A stretch of DNA of 64,000 bases from Pandoraea vervacti (lineage in GTDB: Bacteria > Pseudomonadota > Gammaproteobacteria > Burkholderiales > Burkholderiaceae), in assembly GCF_000934605.2 (NCBI RefSeq), contig NZ_CP010897.2:4402001-4466000 (forward strand). The letters are read 5' to 3'. Numbering within the stretch: position 1 is the stretch's first letter; each line of letters starts with the position of its first letter. Under the pieces are notes generated by a model. It was not told where the DNA came from and did not search any database. It was given only the letters and a program-made list of their open reading frames with translations. A program made the position numbers and the translations under genes. Below are positions 41,140 to 49,781 of this stretch, piece after piece.

Positions 41140-42045
41140 TTATCCCACCGTTCCCAGAATGCGCATCGAGAAGTCCGTGGCGCGCACATCCTTGGTCAAC
41201 CCGCCCACGGAAATCCGGTCGACGCCCGTCTCTGCAATCGCGCGCAGCGTTTCAAGATTGATGCCGCCGGATGCCTCCAGCACAGCACGGCCATCCGCCA
41301 CGCGCGCCGCTTCGCGCATCATTTCCAGCGAGAAGTTATCGAGCAGGATCGACGTCGCACCGCATTCGAGCGCAGTGTCGAGCTCTTCGAGCGACTCCAC
41401 TTCGATCTGCACGGGCGCCCCATCGGCGAGACGATCCGCGTTGGCCAGCACCTGGCGAATACCGCCCGCCGCCGCGATGTGGTTTTCCTTGATGAGAATG
41501 CCGTCGTAGAGCGCAAGACGTTGATTCGCGCCACCGCCCACGCGCACCGCAAACTTTTGTGCCAAACGCAGTCCCGGCAGAGTCTTGCGCGTATCGAGCA
41601 CGCGCGCCTTCGTCCCTTCCACGATATCCGCGTAGCGGCGCACCGCCGTGGCGACGCCCGAGAGCAACTGAAGGAAGTTCATCGACGTGCGCTCGCCCGT
41701 GAGCAACGCTCGCGCGGGGCCGTGAATATCGCAGACGGCAGCGCCGGGCGTCATGCGATCGCCCTCGCGATAGTGCCACTGCACACGCACTGAGGCATCC
41801 ACGCCTTGCATGCAACGCTCGAACCAGCGCACGCCGCACAGCACCGCCGACTCTCGCACAATGATGCGGGCGTGGGCCATTTCATCCGACGGCACAAGCA
41901 GCCCCGTGAGGTCGCCGCTCCCGATGTCTTCCGCCAGTGCATCACGCACGTTACGCGTGAGCGCCGCCTCGAGCGGCTCGCCGAACGTCGCAAACTCCGC
42001 GGAGAGCGCTTCGTCGGTACTCAACATTGTCGATTGCGTCATCAT
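41140..42045 (-). CDS. nadC: Nicotinate-nucleotide pyrophosphorylase (quinolinate phosphoribosyltransferase)
   Basis: A 301-residue enzyme making nicotinate mononucleotide from quinolinate and PRPP. Conserved parts are AEDIGSGDLTG, SGVATAVRRYADIVEGTKAR, LDTRKTLPGLRLAQKFAV and the C-terminal SGGINLETLRAIAETGVD. ATG 42045 overlaps the nadA stop by four bases, so it is coupled to nadA. Confidence 0.95.
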   Translation of the reverse strand: MMTQSTMLSTDEALSAEFATFGEPLEAALTRNVRDALAEDIGSGDLTGLLVPSDEMAHARIIVRESAVLCGVRWFERCMQGVDASVRVQWHYREGDRMTPGAAVCDIHGPARALLTGERTSMNFLQLLSGVATAVRRYADIVEGTKARVLDTRKTLPGLRLAQKFAVRVGGGANQRLALYDGILIKENHIAAAGGIRQVLANADRLADGAPVQIEVESLEELDTALECGATSILLDNFSLEMMREAARVADGRAVLEASGGINLETLRAIAETGVDRISVGGLTKDVRATDFSMRILGTVG

Positions 42046-43175
42046 GCGGGACCCACACCGGCAAACAGCGCGCCGTCGCGCGCAAAGTCACCGCTGGCGC
42101 GCACGTTTTGCTTGCGCGCTTCAGCGAACGTCAACATACGGTCGATACAGGTATGGGCGCGGCGGCCAATCTCCGGATCGACATGGATCTCATTGGCGCC
42201 GGACTCCAGCACGTCGGCCAGATTCTGCAAGCTGTTCATCGCCATCCACGGGCAATGCGCGCAGCTCTTGCACGTGGCGCTGTTGCCGGCCGTCGGGGCT
42301 TCGATGAAGCGCTTGCCCGGTGCCGCAGCGCGCATCTTGTGCAGAATGCCGTTGTCGGTCGCCACGATGAATTCGGTCGCGTCCATGCTCTGCGCCGCCG
42401 CAATCATCTGCGACGTAGATCCCACGACGTCGGCCAGTTCGACCACCGCTGCCGGCGACTCCGGGTGCACCAGAACCTTGGCGTTCGGATATTCCCGGCG
42501 CAGCAGTTCGAGCTCGGTACCCTTGAACTCGTCGTGCACGAGGCAGGCGCCCTGCCACAGCAACATGTCAGCCCCGGTCTGCTTCTGAACGTAGCTGCCC
42601 AGATGACGGTCCGGCGCCCACAGAATCTTTTTGCCCTGCGCGTGCAGGTGCGCCACGATCTCGAGTCCGATGGACGACGTGACCATCCAGTCCGCACGGG
42701 CCTTCACGGCGGCACTCGTGTTCGCATAGACGACGACCGTGCGATCCGGATGCGCGTCGCAGAACGCGGCAAACTCATCGGCAGGACAGCCCAGATCGAG
42801 CGAGCAGGTCGCGTCGAGATCGGGCATCAGGATGCGCTTTTCCGGACTAAGAATCTTCGATGTCTCGCCCATGAAGCGCACGCCGGCAACGACCAGCGTC
42901 TTCGCGGCGTGATTCCGGCCGAATCGCGCCATTTCCAGCGAGTCGGCCACGCAGCCGCCGGTCTCCTCGGCGAGGTCCTGCAAATCGGAATCGACATAGT
43001 AGTGGGCGACGAGCACGGCGTTTTGCTCGACGAGCAAACGCTTGATCTTCGCCTTGAGCGCCGCTCGCTGCTCCTGCGACGGCGCATCCGGGACGCGTGC
43101 CCAGGCTTGGGCAACACACGTGGCGCCGCTCGGTGCGGGGCGCTCGAATTCTACGGATTTGAGTGAGGCATTCAT
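42042..43175 (-). CDS. nadA: Quinolinate synthase A
   Basis: A 377-residue iron-sulfur enzyme condensing iminoaspartate (from NadB) with dihydroxyacetone phosphate. AHYYVDSDLQDLAEETGG, RFMGETSKILSPEKRILMPD and CKSCAHCPWMAMNSLQ are present; cysteines in DATCSLDLGC, GACLVHDEF and CKSC can provide the three [4Fe-4S] ligands. ATG 43175 (MNASLKSVEF) is preferred to an upstream start at 43211, which lies within the terminator hairpin. Confidence 0.95.
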   Translation of the reverse strand: MNASLKSVEFERPAPSGATCVAQAWARVPDAPSQEQRAALKAKIKRLLVEQNAVLVAHYYVDSDLQDLAEETGGCVADSLEMARFGRNHAAKTLVVAGVRFMGETSKILSPEKRILMPDLDATCSLDLGCPADEFAAFCDAHPDRTVVVYANTSAAVKARADWMVTSSIGLEIVAHLHAQGKKILWAPDRHLGSYVQKQTGADMLLWQGACLVHDEFKGTELELLRREYPNAKVLVHPESPAAVVELADVVGSTSQMIAAAQSMDATEFIVATDNGILHKMRAAAPGKRFIEAPTAGNSATCKSCAHCPWMAMNSLQNLADVLESGANEIHVDPEIGRRAHTCIDRMLTFAEARKQNVRASGDFARDGALFAGVGPA

Positions 43176-43210
43176 TTTCGCGTGGCCCGTGGGATAGGCC
43201 GGGAATGACA

Positions 43211-43232
43211 AAACCCCGCCGTGGCGGGGTTT
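43211..43232 (-). terminator. Intrinsic terminator after the desaturase gene
   Basis: AAACCCCGCC (43211-43220) and GGCGGGGTTT (43223-43232) form a tight stem; read on the minus strand it ends in TTTT. It lies upstream of nadA and about 40 bp after the desaturase stop, but on this strand desaturase transcripts reach it before nadA begins, keeping the genes separate. Confidence 0.75.
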
Positions 43233-43270
43233 CGATTATGCGTCAAAAACAGATTTCTGGCTGACCCCGT

Positions 43271-44467
43271 TCACGCATAGCGGCGCAGACGCGTCGCAAA
43301 TTCCTGCAGTGCGTGAATGCCGCTCTGTTCGGCGCGATGGCACCAGTTCTGCAACTGGCTGAGCAATTGCTCGCGCGAAGCGTTCGAGCGCTCCCAGATG
43401 CCTGCCAGTTCGCTGCGCAGTTCGTAATACGTTTTCATGGCGCTGCTGTGCGCGAAAATCTCGCCCAATTGCTGCTTCTGCGGCTCTTGCAGCGAGGCTT
43501 CGTCATGATGCAGCCACTTGCGCGCGCCGCGGAACAGCTGATATTCACCGTGTTGGCGCTTTTCCTTGAAGCGAGCCAGCTCTTCGCCGTAAGCACGCTT
43601 GAAGGTCTTCGCGTAACGCGCCATCACTTCGTAACGATTCGAGAGCACGGCCTGCAACGTATCGTCATCGCACGCAGCCTTCACCTTGGCTAGCTTCGGC
43701 GTCGGCGCGATCTTCTTCACCTTGGCCAGGCCCACGAACGACAGCGTACGGATATACAGCCAGCCGATGTCGAACTCGTACCACTTGTTCGACAGCTTGG
43801 CCGACGTGGCGTACGTGTGATGGTTGTTGTGCAGTTCTTCGCCGCCGATGATGATGCCCCACGGCAGCAGGTTCGTCGACGCGTCGGCACAGTTGAAGTT
43901 ACGGTAGCCCCAGTAGTGGCCCAGACCGTTGACCACGCCGGCGGCCCAGAACGGAATCCACACCATCTGCACGGCCCACACGGTCAGACCGATCGCGCCG
44001 AACAGCGCGATGTCGATGATCATCATCATGCTGATGCCGAGAATCGGGAAACGCTTGTAGACGTTGTTCTCGATCCAGTCGTTCGGCGTGCCATGGCTGA
44101 ACTTGCGCAGCGTTTCTTCGTTTTTGGCTTCGGCGCGATAGAGTTCGGCGCCCTCGGCCAACACCTTCCACAGGCCGCGCGTTTGCGGACTATGCGGGTC
44201 TTCCGGCGTTTCGCACTTGGCGTGGTGCTTGCGGTGGATGGCAGCCCATTCGCTCGTGATCATGCCCGTGGTCATCCACAGCCAGAGACGGAAGAAATGG
44301 GCAACGATCGGATGCACGTCGAGCGCTCGGTGCGCCTGGCAACGGTGCAAATAAATCGTCACGGCGGCGATCGTCACATGGGTGACGGCCAGCGTGAAGA
44401 AAAAGATCTTCCAGCCGCTCCAGTCGAGCAGGCCGGTCGAGAGAAATCCAAGGAGACTGTCCAGCAA
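43271..44467 (-). CDS. Membrane acyl desaturase (delta-9 fatty acid desaturase-like)
   Basis: A 398-residue membrane diiron enzyme that puts a double bond into acyl chains. The three histidine boxes are HRCQAHR (about residue 41), HRKHH (about 79) and HNNHH (about 215). Four membrane segments surround them. The soluble C-terminal region of 130 residues (RYEVMARYAKTFKRAYGEEL) is typical of the beta-proteobacterial group. It adjusts membrane fluidity. ATG 44467 starts the first hydrophobic segment. Confidence 0.92.
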   Translation of the reverse strand: MLDSLLGFLSTGLLDWSGWKIFFFTLAVTHVTIAAVTIYLHRCQAHRALDVHPIVAHFFRLWLWMTTGMITSEWAAIHRKHHAKCETPEDPHSPQTRGLWKVLAEGAELYRAEAKNEETLRKFSHGTPNDWIENNVYKRFPILGISMMMIIDIALFGAIGLTVWAVQMVWIPFWAAGVVNGLGHYWGYRNFNCADASTNLLPWGIIIGGEELHNNHHTYATSAKLSNKWYEFDIGWLYIRTLSFVGLAKVKKIAPTPKLAKVKAACDDDTLQAVLSNRYEVMARYAKTFKRAYGEELARFKEKRQHGEYQLFRGARKWLHHDEASLQEPQKQQLGEIFAHSSAMKTYYELRSELAGIWERSNASREQLLSQLQNWCHRAEQSGIHALQEFATRLRRYA

Positions 44468-44786
44468 AATATCACTCCAAACTAATCAATACGGTAGCCA
44501 TCACGGCAAAGCATCAAGCGCCGTGTCTTGTCTTGTCGGGCCGAAGCGGCCTTCGTTGGCCGTCGCGTCAGGTCTCGTTCAAGTCTCGTTCTTGCGCTCG
44601 CTTGACGCTTGGATTCGCTGGAGGTCGGCAAGTTGCTGATGCCGGGGCGATATGGGCGGAAAACGTGCCAGTGAACGTCTGGTTTTTTTGGTTTGGGGCG
44701 CATTTTACCCGACCCGCCGGTGCCCGTGTGTAGCCTTGCAGCCACGCATTTTGTCGCAGGTCAACCCGTCGCTTAGGTAAAAACGT
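44468..44786. other. Gap between mscS-type gene and desaturase
   Basis: About 320 bp. No ORF here has a convincing start or product. It should hold the desaturase promoter; I could not fix -35 and -10 elements. A direct repeat of TCTCGTTC occurs twice near 44573-44591. Confidence 0.4.
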
Positions 44787-46208
44787 CTATCCGGCCTTCT
44801 TTTCGGCGTCATTCGCCTGCGCAGACGCCGTTTTTGGCGTCAAATCAGGAGATTCTTCCAATAAATCAGGATGTTGGATCGACTGGGGCGCTTGTGCAGG
44901 AATGCCATCCGCCCAGTCGTTCAGGATACGTATTTCGCGCTGCGCATACGGAATTTCAATACCGTGCTCGCGAAATGTGCGCCAAATCCGCAAATTGATG
45001 GTCGAACGGATCGCCCCACTCCCCTGAGCAGGGTCCTGGACCCAGAAGCCCATTTCCAGATCCATCCCATCTGCGCCGAAATTCAGCAGCAGCGCCGACG
45101 GGGGCGGGTCCGCAAGCACGCGGGGAATGCCTTCCGCCGCCTTGAGCATCAACGACATCGCCAATTCGACGTCTGCGCTGTATGCCACCTGCACGTTGAC
45201 TTTGGCGCGCCCGCGCGTCTCCGTGAAGGAGTGGTTCTGGACGACATTCGTGACCAGTTGCTCGTTGGGCACCAGCGCCTCGACCCCGTCCAGGCCGCGC
45301 ACGACCGAATACCGGGTGTTGATTTGCGAGACGGTGCCGTGATAAGTCGACACCGTAATCAGGTCGCCGATCCGCACGGAGCGATCGAGCAGGATGATGA
45401 AGCCCGACACGAGGTTGGACGCGATCTTTTGCAGGCCGAACCCCAACCCGACGCCGAGCGCCCCGCCGAACACACCGAGCACCGTGATGTCGATGCCGAC
45501 GAACGACAGCGTGGCCAGCACGGCGATCAGCGTCAGCAGGCCCTTGACCAGACGCGAGAGCACGACTTTCAGGTTGCCGTCGAGCGTGGTCGTTCGCATG
45601 ATCCGGTCTTCGATCAGCGAGCCGACCCACATCGCGAGCACCAGCGTCACACCGACCCAGAGCAGGCCCGACAGAATCGAGAGCAGCGTCAGATGACTCG
45701 TGCCGACGGCGAATTTCACGCTGGCGAGCCACTTGAGGATGTCGTCGTGAATGCCGAGCACGTAGGCCAGCATCGAGAACCACGCCAGCGTCGTGAAAAC
45801 CCGCTCGAAGACCTTGAGCAGCCCCGAGGCGTGCGGCGACGAGGCGAACAGCCGACGTGCGAAGTAGAACGCCAGATAAATGAGCGCCGTGCCGAACAGC
45901 GGCACTTCCGCGAGCATCAGCAGCGAGACGTGCGTGTACTGTTGCAACGCCACGCGCGTGAGCGCGACGCACATCCAGCCGAACATCGGAAAGAACGAGC
46001 GACGCAGGCTGGACGACCCGGCCCGGCGCGCCGGCGCAACGCGCTCGAAATGGCGATCGAGCCGGGCGATCATCCAGCGACGCAGTACCCAGGCGAGCGC
46101 AAGCGCGCCCACGAGCGCGCCGACCTGCCAGACGATTTGCGGGTCGCCGAAGTCGCGAACGACGTCCCGCACCAGCCTCGCAAAAGTCGGACTTTCCTGC
46201 ATCGCCAT
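44787..46208 (-). CDS. MscS-family mechanosensitive ion channel
   Basis: A 473-residue inner-membrane channel. Five or six helices precede the pore and the conserved beta-domain: VFGGALGVGLGFGLQKIASN is the glycine-rich pore-lining helix (TM3), followed by LVSGFIILLDRSVRIGDLI and the YSVVRGLDGVEALVPNEQLV block. It should release solutes under osmotic downshift. The extra N-terminal helices place it with the larger MscS types. ATG 46208 or 46202 are both possible starts. Confidence 0.88.
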   Translation of the reverse strand: MAMQESPTFARLVRDVVRDFGDPQIVWQVGALVGALALAWVLRRWMIARLDRHFERVAPARRAGSSSLRRSFFPMFGWMCVALTRVALQQYTHVSLLMLAEVPLFGTALIYLAFYFARRLFASSPHASGLLKVFERVFTTLAWFSMLAYVLGIHDDILKWLASVKFAVGTSHLTLLSILSGLLWVGVTLVLAMWVGSLIEDRIMRTTTLDGNLKVVLSRLVKGLLTLIAVLATLSFVGIDITVLGVFGGALGVGLGFGLQKIASNLVSGFIILLDRSVRIGDLITVSTYHGTVSQINTRYSVVRGLDGVEALVPNEQLVTNVVQNHSFTETRGRAKVNVQVAYSADVELAMSLMLKAAEGIPRVLADPPPSALLLNFGADGMDLEMGFWVQDPAQGSGAIRSTINLRIWRTFREHGIEIPYAQREIRILNDWADGIPAQAPQSIQHPDLLEESPDLTPKTASAQANDAEKKAG

Positions 46209-46271
46209 ATCCCTTCTTCTCTCTGTTCTTGTCGTTCGCCGATATTAGCTGACGCGGCAAGTCACCGGCAC

Positions 46272-47741
46272 TCAGGCCTTGGCCACCGGACGACGCTCGA
46301 ACACGGCCGCAAAGAACCCATCCGTTGCGTTGCGATGCGGCAGCAATTCGAGATACTTACCCGTGTCGAGACCGATTTTCTGCGACGCCAGCAGTTCGTT
46401 CGCCGGGAGCAGCACGAAGTCGGGATGCGCCGCAGCGAACGCTTCGGCAATCGCGCTGTTTTCTTCGGTCAACAAGCTGCACGTCGCGTACACGAGTCGG
46501 CCACCCGGCTTCACCAGACGCGCCGCGCTCGCGAGAATCGACGCCTGCTTCTGCGTCAGTTCCTCGACAGACTGCGGCGACTGGCGCCACTTCAGGTCCG
46601 GGTTGCGACGCAATGTGCCGAGGCCGCTGCACGGCGCGTCGACCAGCACACGGTCGATCTTGCCCGCGAGACGCTTGATCTTGCTGTCATTCTCGCTATC
46701 GATCATCACCGGATAGACGTTGGACAGGCCGCTGCGCGCCAGACGCGGCTTGAGCTTCGCGAGCCGCTTTTCCGACACGTCGAAAGCATAGAGCCGGCCG
46801 GTCGAGCGCATCTGCGCACCGATGGCGAGCGTCTTGCCACCGGCGCCCGCGCAGAAATCGACGATCATCTCGCCTCGGCGCGGCGCGACCAGTTGGCACA
46901 GCAACTGGCTGCCTTCGTCCTGCACCTCGATGGCGCCGGACATGAACAACGGGTGCTTTTGCAGCGCCGGCTTGCCCGACAAACGAATGCCGTTGGGGGC
47001 GAGCGGCGTCGGCTCTGCCGAAAAACCGTCTTCGCGCAGTTTGGCGAGCACGTCGTCGCGGGTGGCCTTGATCAGGTTGACGCGACAGTCCAGCGGCGCG
47101 GGCTGGTTCAGCGCCGCGGCGAGAGATTCTAGTTCGGTCGCGTCGAAACGCTTAGCCAGACGGTCGTACAACCACTCCGGCAAGTTAGTGCGCACTCGCG
47201 GCGAAAGGCTTGCCGGATCGATCTGACCGACGTGTTCGAGCCAGGCGGCCTCGTCGGGCGTCGCCACCAGTTCGACCGAGGCGATACCGCGCGTGAACGC
47301 GAGGCCGAGCAATGCCAGACGACGCTCCTGCGACCCCGTGCCGCTCACGGCATGCTGGCCGAATTCGAGTTTGCGACGCAGGATGGCAAATACCGTCTCG
47401 GCAAGCACACCGCGCTCGCGGTGCCCCAATTTGTCGTTGGCACGGAAGTACGTGCTCACAAGCGTGTCGGCCGGACCGGTAAATGTCAGCACGCTGCCGA
47501 GCAGCCGCTGCGTATGTTCGAACAGCGCGGGCGGCAGACGCTCACCGCGCATGCCGACGCCCCCCACGACGGGCGGCGCGTCCTGACGGCGATCGTTGCG
47601 CGAACGGTCGTAGCGATCGGGGCGAACGTAATGACGGTCGTTACCGCCCTTGGCGCCGTGACGGGTGTCGGAAGAACGGCCGCCGGAGCGGTTACCGGAT
47701 TGATGTGCGCCATCGCGGCGCTGGGTCGGGCGGGTGCTCAT
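46272..47741 (-). CDS. rsmB: 16S rRNA (cytosine-C5) methyltransferase RsmB-like
   Basis: A 489-residue RsmB/NOP family methyltransferase. The SAM-binding motif I is VDFCAGAGGKTLAIGAQM, motif IV is RVLVDAPCSGLGTLRRNPDL with the catalytic PCSG cysteine, and motif VI gives the second cysteine in VYATCSLLTEEN. The N-terminal 60 residues are Arg/Asp-rich and disordered looking; a NusB-like helical domain follows. Placement in the RsmB subgroup over RsmF is likely, not certain. It overlaps the purN stop by four bases. Confidence 0.85.
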   Translation of the reverse strand: MSTRPTQRRDGAHQSGNRSGGRSSDTRHGAKGGNDRHYVRPDRYDRSRNDRRQDAPPVVGGVGMRGERLPPALFEHTQRLLGSVLTFTGPADTLVSTYFRANDKLGHRERGVLAETVFAILRRKLEFGQHAVSGTGSQERRLALLGLAFTRGIASVELVATPDEAAWLEHVGQIDPASLSPRVRTNLPEWLYDRLAKRFDATELESLAAALNQPAPLDCRVNLIKATRDDVLAKLREDGFSAEPTPLAPNGIRLSGKPALQKHPLFMSGAIEVQDEGSQLLCQLVAPRRGEMIVDFCAGAGGKTLAIGAQMRSTGRLYAFDVSEKRLAKLKPRLARSGLSNVYPVMIDSENDSKIKRLAGKIDRVLVDAPCSGLGTLRRNPDLKWRQSPQSVEELTQKQASILASAARLVKPGGRLVYATCSLLTEENSAIAEAFAAAHPDFVLLPANELLASQKIGLDTGKYLELLPHRNATDGFFAAVFERRPVAKA

Positions 47742-48397
47742 GCGTCCTCACCAAAAAGCCATTGCGAATCTTGCGAATCGGAAGTGCCGTCGGCACGTGG
47801 CGTCACCGTCACGCGGCCATCGGCCACGGCCAGTCGGTCTTCCACGAACCAGCGCACGGCGCGCGGATAGATGATGTGTTCGAGCGGCAGGATACGCTCA
47901 GCCAGTGTCTCCGGCGTGTCGCCCGCCAGCACGGGAATGGCCGTTTGCACGACATAGGGGCCGTGATCGAGCTCGGCGGTCACGAAATGCACCGTCGCAC
48001 CCACGATCTTGCAGCCGGCTTCCAGCGCACGGGCATGCGTTTGCAAGCCCGGGAACGCGGGCAGGAGCGACGGATGAATATTGATGAGCCGACCGGCGTA
48101 GCGTTCCGTGAACGCCGGCGTAAGAATGCGCATGAATCCGGCGAGCACGACGAGATCCGGCGCATGGCGATCGATCTCGGCGGCGAGCTCTGCGTCGAAA
48201 ACTTCACGGGTCTTGCCCCGGCTGGGAACGACAGCCGTGGTGATGCCGTTTTCCTGGGCGAACGCCAGGCCTTCGGCCTCGGGACGATTGGCGACAACGG
48301 CGGCCACGCGGGCCGGCCAGCCTTCTGCGGTACAGGCCCGGACGATGGCTTGCATGTTGCTGCCTCGCCCGGAAATCAGGATGACAATGTTCTTCAT
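47738..48397 (-). CDS. purN: Phosphoribosylglycinamide formyltransferase
   Basis: A 219-residue enzyme transferring a formyl group from formyl-tetrahydrofolate to GAR in purine synthesis. ILISGRGSNMQAIV at the start is the GAR-binding loop, VVLAGFMRILTPAF and NIHPSLLPAFPGLQTHARAL contain the catalytic Asn-His pair, and HFVTAELDHGPYV is the folate-side motif. Normal length. Coupled to rsmB by an ATGA overlap and divergent from ribF. Confidence 0.95.
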   Translation of the reverse strand: MKNIVILISGRGSNMQAIVRACTAEGWPARVAAVVANRPEAEGLAFAQENGITTAVVPSRGKTREVFDAELAAEIDRHAPDLVVLAGFMRILTPAFTERYAGRLINIHPSLLPAFPGLQTHARALEAGCKIVGATVHFVTAELDHGPYVVQTAIPVLAGDTPETLAERILPLEHIIYPRAVRWFVEDRLAVADGRVTVTPRADGTSDSQDSQWLFGEDA

Positions 48398-48610
48398 CGC
48401 CGGATTTTATCATTGGCGCGGCGCACCAGACAGCGCGATGCGCGCCGCGATGGCCCCGAAGCGTTTATAATTCAACGTTCTGCGGCGCCGCAATGTCGGA
48501 TCGGCCGTCCTGCGCCGGCCGGCCCCGCCCGCCGCACAGGCCGCCGGGCCCTGCCCGCCACGCCGCGCGGTTTCCTCAATATCAACGTCCTGTTCTGACG
48601 CTTCCTTATC

Positions 48611-49603
48611 GTGCGAGTCTTCCGGGGTCTACCCAACGCGCAAAGCAAAGCGCCCTGTGTGCTGACGATCGGCAATTTCGACGGCGTGCATCTGGGCCAC
48701 CAGGCACTGCTCGCGCGCGTGCGTGCGGCGGCGGCTGCGCGCGGCTTGCCGGTATGCGTGATGACGTTCGAGCCGCATCCCCGCGAATATTTCACGCCCG
48801 ACAAGGCCCCCGCGCGCATCTCCAACCTGCGCGACAAGTTCGAGGCGCTGCGTGCGCACGGCGTCGACCGCCTGGTGGTGGAGCACTTTAACGCCCACTT
48901 CGCCGGCCAGTCGCCCGAGGATTTTGTGCGCCACATCATCGTCGACGGCCTGCACACGCGCTGGCTGCTCGTGGGCGACGACTTCCGCTTCGGCGCCAAG
49001 CGCGCGGGCGACATCGAATACCTGCGTGACGCCGGCCGTCGCTTCGACTTCGTGGTCGAACAGATGCCGACGATCGCGCACGACGGCGTGCGCATTTCCA
49101 GCTCGGAAGTGCGCAGCGCGCTTGCCGAGGGCAACTTCGAGCGCGCCCATGCGCTGCTCGGTCGTCCGTACGCCATTACCGGCCACGTCGTGCATGGCAT
49201 GAAGCTCGGCCGCAAACTCGGCTTCCCGACGCTCAACCTGCGCATTGCCCACAAGCACCCTGCCCTGACGGGCATTTTCGTGGTGCAGGTGCACGGCCTG
49301 GCGGACAAACCGCTGCCGGCCGTGGCAAGCCTCGGCCTGCGCCCGACCGTGGACGATTCCGGCCGCGTGCTCCTGGAAGTGCATCTGCTCGACTTCGTTG
49401 GCGATTGCTACGGCAAGCTGGTGCGCGTGGAATTTTTGCAGAAGCTGCGTGACGAAGCGAAATTCGACGGGCTGGCCGAGCTCGAAGCCGCCATCGCGCA
49501 GGACACGCGCGAGGCTCGCGCGTATTTCGCCCACGCGCTCGATGCCAACAGCCCGAGCGCACGACGCGACTTCGCCACCTCGGCTACCGACCGAATTAGT
49601 TGA
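48611..49603 (+). CDS. ribF: Bifunctional riboflavin kinase / FAD synthetase
   Basis: A 330-residue enzyme making FMN and FAD. The FAD synthetase part has TIGNFDGVHLGHQALL and the HLGH-type nucleotidyl motif, and RISSSEVRSALAEGNFERA; the kinase domain has GRKLGFPTLNLRI. The start is GTG 48611, whose residues MRVFRGLPN match homologues. TATAAT at 48466-48471 may be its -10, without a clear -35. It precedes ileS, as in most proteobacteria. Confidence 0.93.
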   Translation: MRVFRGLPNAQSKAPCVLTIGNFDGVHLGHQALLARVRAAAAARGLPVCVMTFEPHPREYFTPDKAPARISNLRDKFEALRAHGVDRLVVEHFNAHFAGQSPEDFVRHIIVDGLHTRWLLVGDDFRFGAKRAGDIEYLRDAGRRFDFVVEQMPTIAHDGVRISSSEVRSALAEGNFERAHALLGRPYAITGHVVHGMKLGRKLGFPTLNLRIAHKHPALTGIFVVQVHGLADKPLPAVASLGLRPTVDDSGRVLLEVHLLDFVGDCYGKLVRVEFLQKLRDEAKFDGLAELEAAIAQDTREARAYFAHALDANSPSARRDFATSATDRIS

Positions 49604-49781
49604 TCTTCGCCCGCGAGCGTCGGCGCCAAGCGCCTCGCGCGCGGCCAGCCGCCTCTGGCACCTGCCCGGGCGTCGCATTGCCGGCCTCAGAACACGTCAG
49701 GTGCGTCAGGCACCGAGGCCCAAGTCGACGTCACCGGCGCGAGCGCCCCACACCGACATTCCAAATTCGAAGCGTTGCACC

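Noticed and set aside
44871..47132. A 753-codon open frame on the plus strand
   Set aside because: It lies across the MscS and RsmB genes in antisense, with typical shadow composition and no motifs.
47483..48598. A 371-codon plus-strand frame across rsmB/purN
   Set aside because: Antisense to two clear genes and of shadow composition.
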